A stretch of DNA of 18,429 nt from Rhodocollybia butyracea (lineage: Eukaryota; Basidiomycota; Agaricomycetes; Agaricales; Omphalotaceae), in the NCBI GenBank assembly GCA_015501585.1, contig JADNRY010001040.1, positions 1 through 18,429 of the forward strand. The letters run 5' to 3'. Positions within the stretch are counted from its first letter, which is position 1. Each line of letters starts with the position of its first letter. Of the stretch, positions 16,905 to 18,429 are shown piece by piece. Below the pieces are notes generated by a model, which worked only from the letters and a program-made list of their open reading frames with translations, was not told the DNA's origin and ran no database searches. The translations under genes were made by a program, and so were the position numbers.

Positions 16905-18414
16905 ACGGGTACCCCGATATACCCAACGGCAGTGATGTCCCGAGCTCATGATATACGGGCTCTGAGCATACGCCGATGGCGCGGGTGTATACCCTCCTCC
17001 TCCATACGCCGAAGAAGCAACGTACGGACTGCCGTACAGCGATCCAGCAGCGATCCACGGGGTATGGTGTTATCGTCCGAGACGAAAGGTAGAAGTACGA
17101 GGACCCGGAATCAGACGCGGCGATGGGGTACAGGGGTTGTTGTGGGGTGGGGTACGGGCTCTGTTGTGGCGCGGGGAGAGGCAAGGGCAGGCTGGGATCG
17201 GAGATGCTGTAGGGGCTCGAAGTTGGTGCAGCGAAGTGTGTCCGCGGAGCGCAGGTGATGAATGGAGGTACGGGGATGTGTGCAGTACGGAGACGCAGCG
17301 GTAGCAGAAGGGCTGGGCCCGCAGGCGCGTGTAGTCCCAGCGCTGTGAGTTCGCTTTGAGACTCAGTAAAGCCACGTCGTCGATATCGTATGGGTACTCC
17401 GCGTCGGTATCGCTTTGGTCTTGGTCTGAATCGTCGTCGTCGTCAGGGTAGGCTTCGTCCCCGAGTTCCATATCAAACACGTCGGCCATGCCGCCTCCAG
17501 GTACGAATCTGTGGATCTCACCGCGAGATTGGCGACGGGGCCGCTCCAGGGCGATGCGCGCGCGGAAGGTTTGCGAACGAGGGAGGTTTTCTTGGAATCG
17601 CGTCTACCAGGAAGGCTGGGACGAGCGAGTCAGCTCTGCTGCGTCTGATCTTTCAGGCGAAAGCTGAAACGTACCCATGCCACGACGCCTTCTCGTCATC
17701 CAACAAAACAATCAATATCTCATCTTCCTCATCTCCCTGCTTCCGCTTATCGTGCCCATGATCGTGATCATACCCGGAGCTAGACCACCAGACAGTAAAC
17801 TCTCCGACGAGCTCGCAGGGGATTTGGATGACGGTCGACGATGCTTGGGGTCGTGGCTTCCATGCTTATGATGCTTCGAGTCAGAATCGCTGTGATAATA
17901 AAAAGTAAAATGTCAACTCGCGTGCCTCGAGGCCTCGAGGCCAACACAGCATAAACGGACTAAGGACTTACCGACGACCATGTTTCCTCGAACTCGTGGT
18001 GGATTGAGCTATACCAGAAAACATCAATCGATCGATCAGAGGGACGGCAAGCGAAGCTAATAAAAATAAACATACCATCTTCTCTTTCTTCCTCTTCCAC
18101 AGCTGTGAGCACTTGCTTGAGAGGCGATTTGTCTGAATATACACGAAGAATTATCAGATTCAAACGACAGCCTGAATGAAACAAACCAACCTTTGTTTTG
18201 TTTCGGGCTGCCTACGGCAAAAGAGGACCGCCGAGAGTCTATATAGATAGAATAGGCACGTCAGGTCGTGCAGGGTGTAGGCAGATGAAATTGTCAAACA
18301 AACCTTGGCCTGATGAAGAGGACCTAGCAAATGGTAATTGTAATCAATAAACGCGGAGATGAACGAACTTGCGCGTGGGTACTTACGCGTCTGGATTGAC
18401 GACGACCAGTGGTA
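16905..18414 (-). CDS. Unrecognised multi-exon gene, 3' part (5' end outside window), frame-disrupted
   Basis: Exons on the minus strand with matching phase: 18387-18414, a 20-nt exon near 18295-18316, 18191-18238, 18076-18132, 17972-18008, 17675-17889, then a long one from 17615. They give PLVVVNPDASSSSGQDSRRS, SFAVGSPKQNKDKSPLKQVL, TAVEEEERED, STTSSRKHGRRDSDSKHHKH, then YDHDHGHDKRKQGDEEDEIL with IVLLDDEKASWHG. The last exon gives RARIALERPRRQSRGEIHRF, VPGGGMADVFDMELGDEAYP, a D/S-rich acidic run, LLSLKANSQRWDYTRLRA and, in repeat C, the PQQ-SPYP and SAYAQSPY low-complexity tail. The frame must change once in 17760-17835, once near 17603-17615 and once near 17232 (a base missing relative to copy B). 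The exon boundaries have good donors (gtaagt, gtatgt, gtacgt) and branch sites, so it was a real gene. Whether it is now broken or mis-sequenced is unclear. Probably intracellular; function unknown. Confidence 0.5.
16933..17252 (-). repeat. Repeat copy C: low-complexity 3' end of the resident gene
   Basis: This is the counterpart of B and A, in its apparent home position as the last part of a spliced gene. In C the end reads SAYAQSPYIMSSG and then runs into unrelated sequence, whereas B ends with a stop four bases later. C lacks one base at about 17232 compared with B. Confidence 0.75.
17924..17941. repeat. GC-rich perfect palindrome in an intron
   Basis: gcctcgaggcctcgaggc is an 18-bp perfect palindrome built from two CCTCGAGG units. 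It lies inside the 82-nt intron 17890-17971 of the gene above and could fold as a hairpin in the pre-mRNA. Confidence 0.6.
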
Positions 18415-18429
18415 CTGTTTATGTGCACG

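Overview
The window reads as nuclear DNA of a filamentous basidiomycete, very probably an Agaricomycete. The signs are short GT-AG introns (mostly 42-67 nt, often with a CTRAY-like branch site), an intact seven-helix DUF6534-type membrane protein gene, a NACHT NTPase of the type that is expanded in mushroom genomes, and small secreted proteins whose signal peptide sits alone on the first exon. The species cannot be read from the sequence. Almost every gene is split by introns, so simple ORFs badly under-represent the content; the gene models here were assembled by hand from splice sites and reading phase.

Layout. 1-2.0 kb: a decayed PIF/Harbinger-type (DUF8040-like) transposase fragment on the minus strand, then an orphan terminal exon on the plus strand that ends in a CaaX prenylation motif. 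2.0-7.8 kb: a cluster of three small, lysine-rich, cysteine-poor secreted protein genes (one minus, two plus). All three have a signal-peptide exon followed by a phase-0 intron. The two plus-strand copies are recent duplicates that share their TATA-box region; the middle copy has lost about 76 nt and is either truncated or rescued by a new 50-nt intron. Between them lie a ~200-bp tandem repeat and poorly coding, partly transposon-derived sequence. 8.7-10.8 kb: a three-exon NACHT NTPase gene whose protein is readable along its whole length but is broken by three single-base frame changes. 10.9-11.1 kb: a diverged copy (A) of a repeat discussed below. 11.1-12.7 kb: no gene seen. 12.7-14.2 kb: the ten-exon DUF6534-type gene on the minus strand, apparently intact (about 336 aa). 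14.9-15.8 kb: an unrecognised intron-containing minus-strand gene whose 5' side abuts repeat copy B. 16.9-18.4 kb: the 3' part of another unrecognised multi-exon gene on the minus strand; its proline/tyrosine/glutamine-rich 3' end is repeat copy C, and copy B is an inverted duplicate of it.

Overall this is an accessory, rapidly evolving region: gene duplication, transposon relics, duplicated gene ends and a disabled NLR-like gene lie next to lineage-specific secreted proteins. The most promising item is the secreted-protein family, with its conserved gene structure despite strong sequence divergence. No joint pathway for the genes can be demonstrated from sequence alone.
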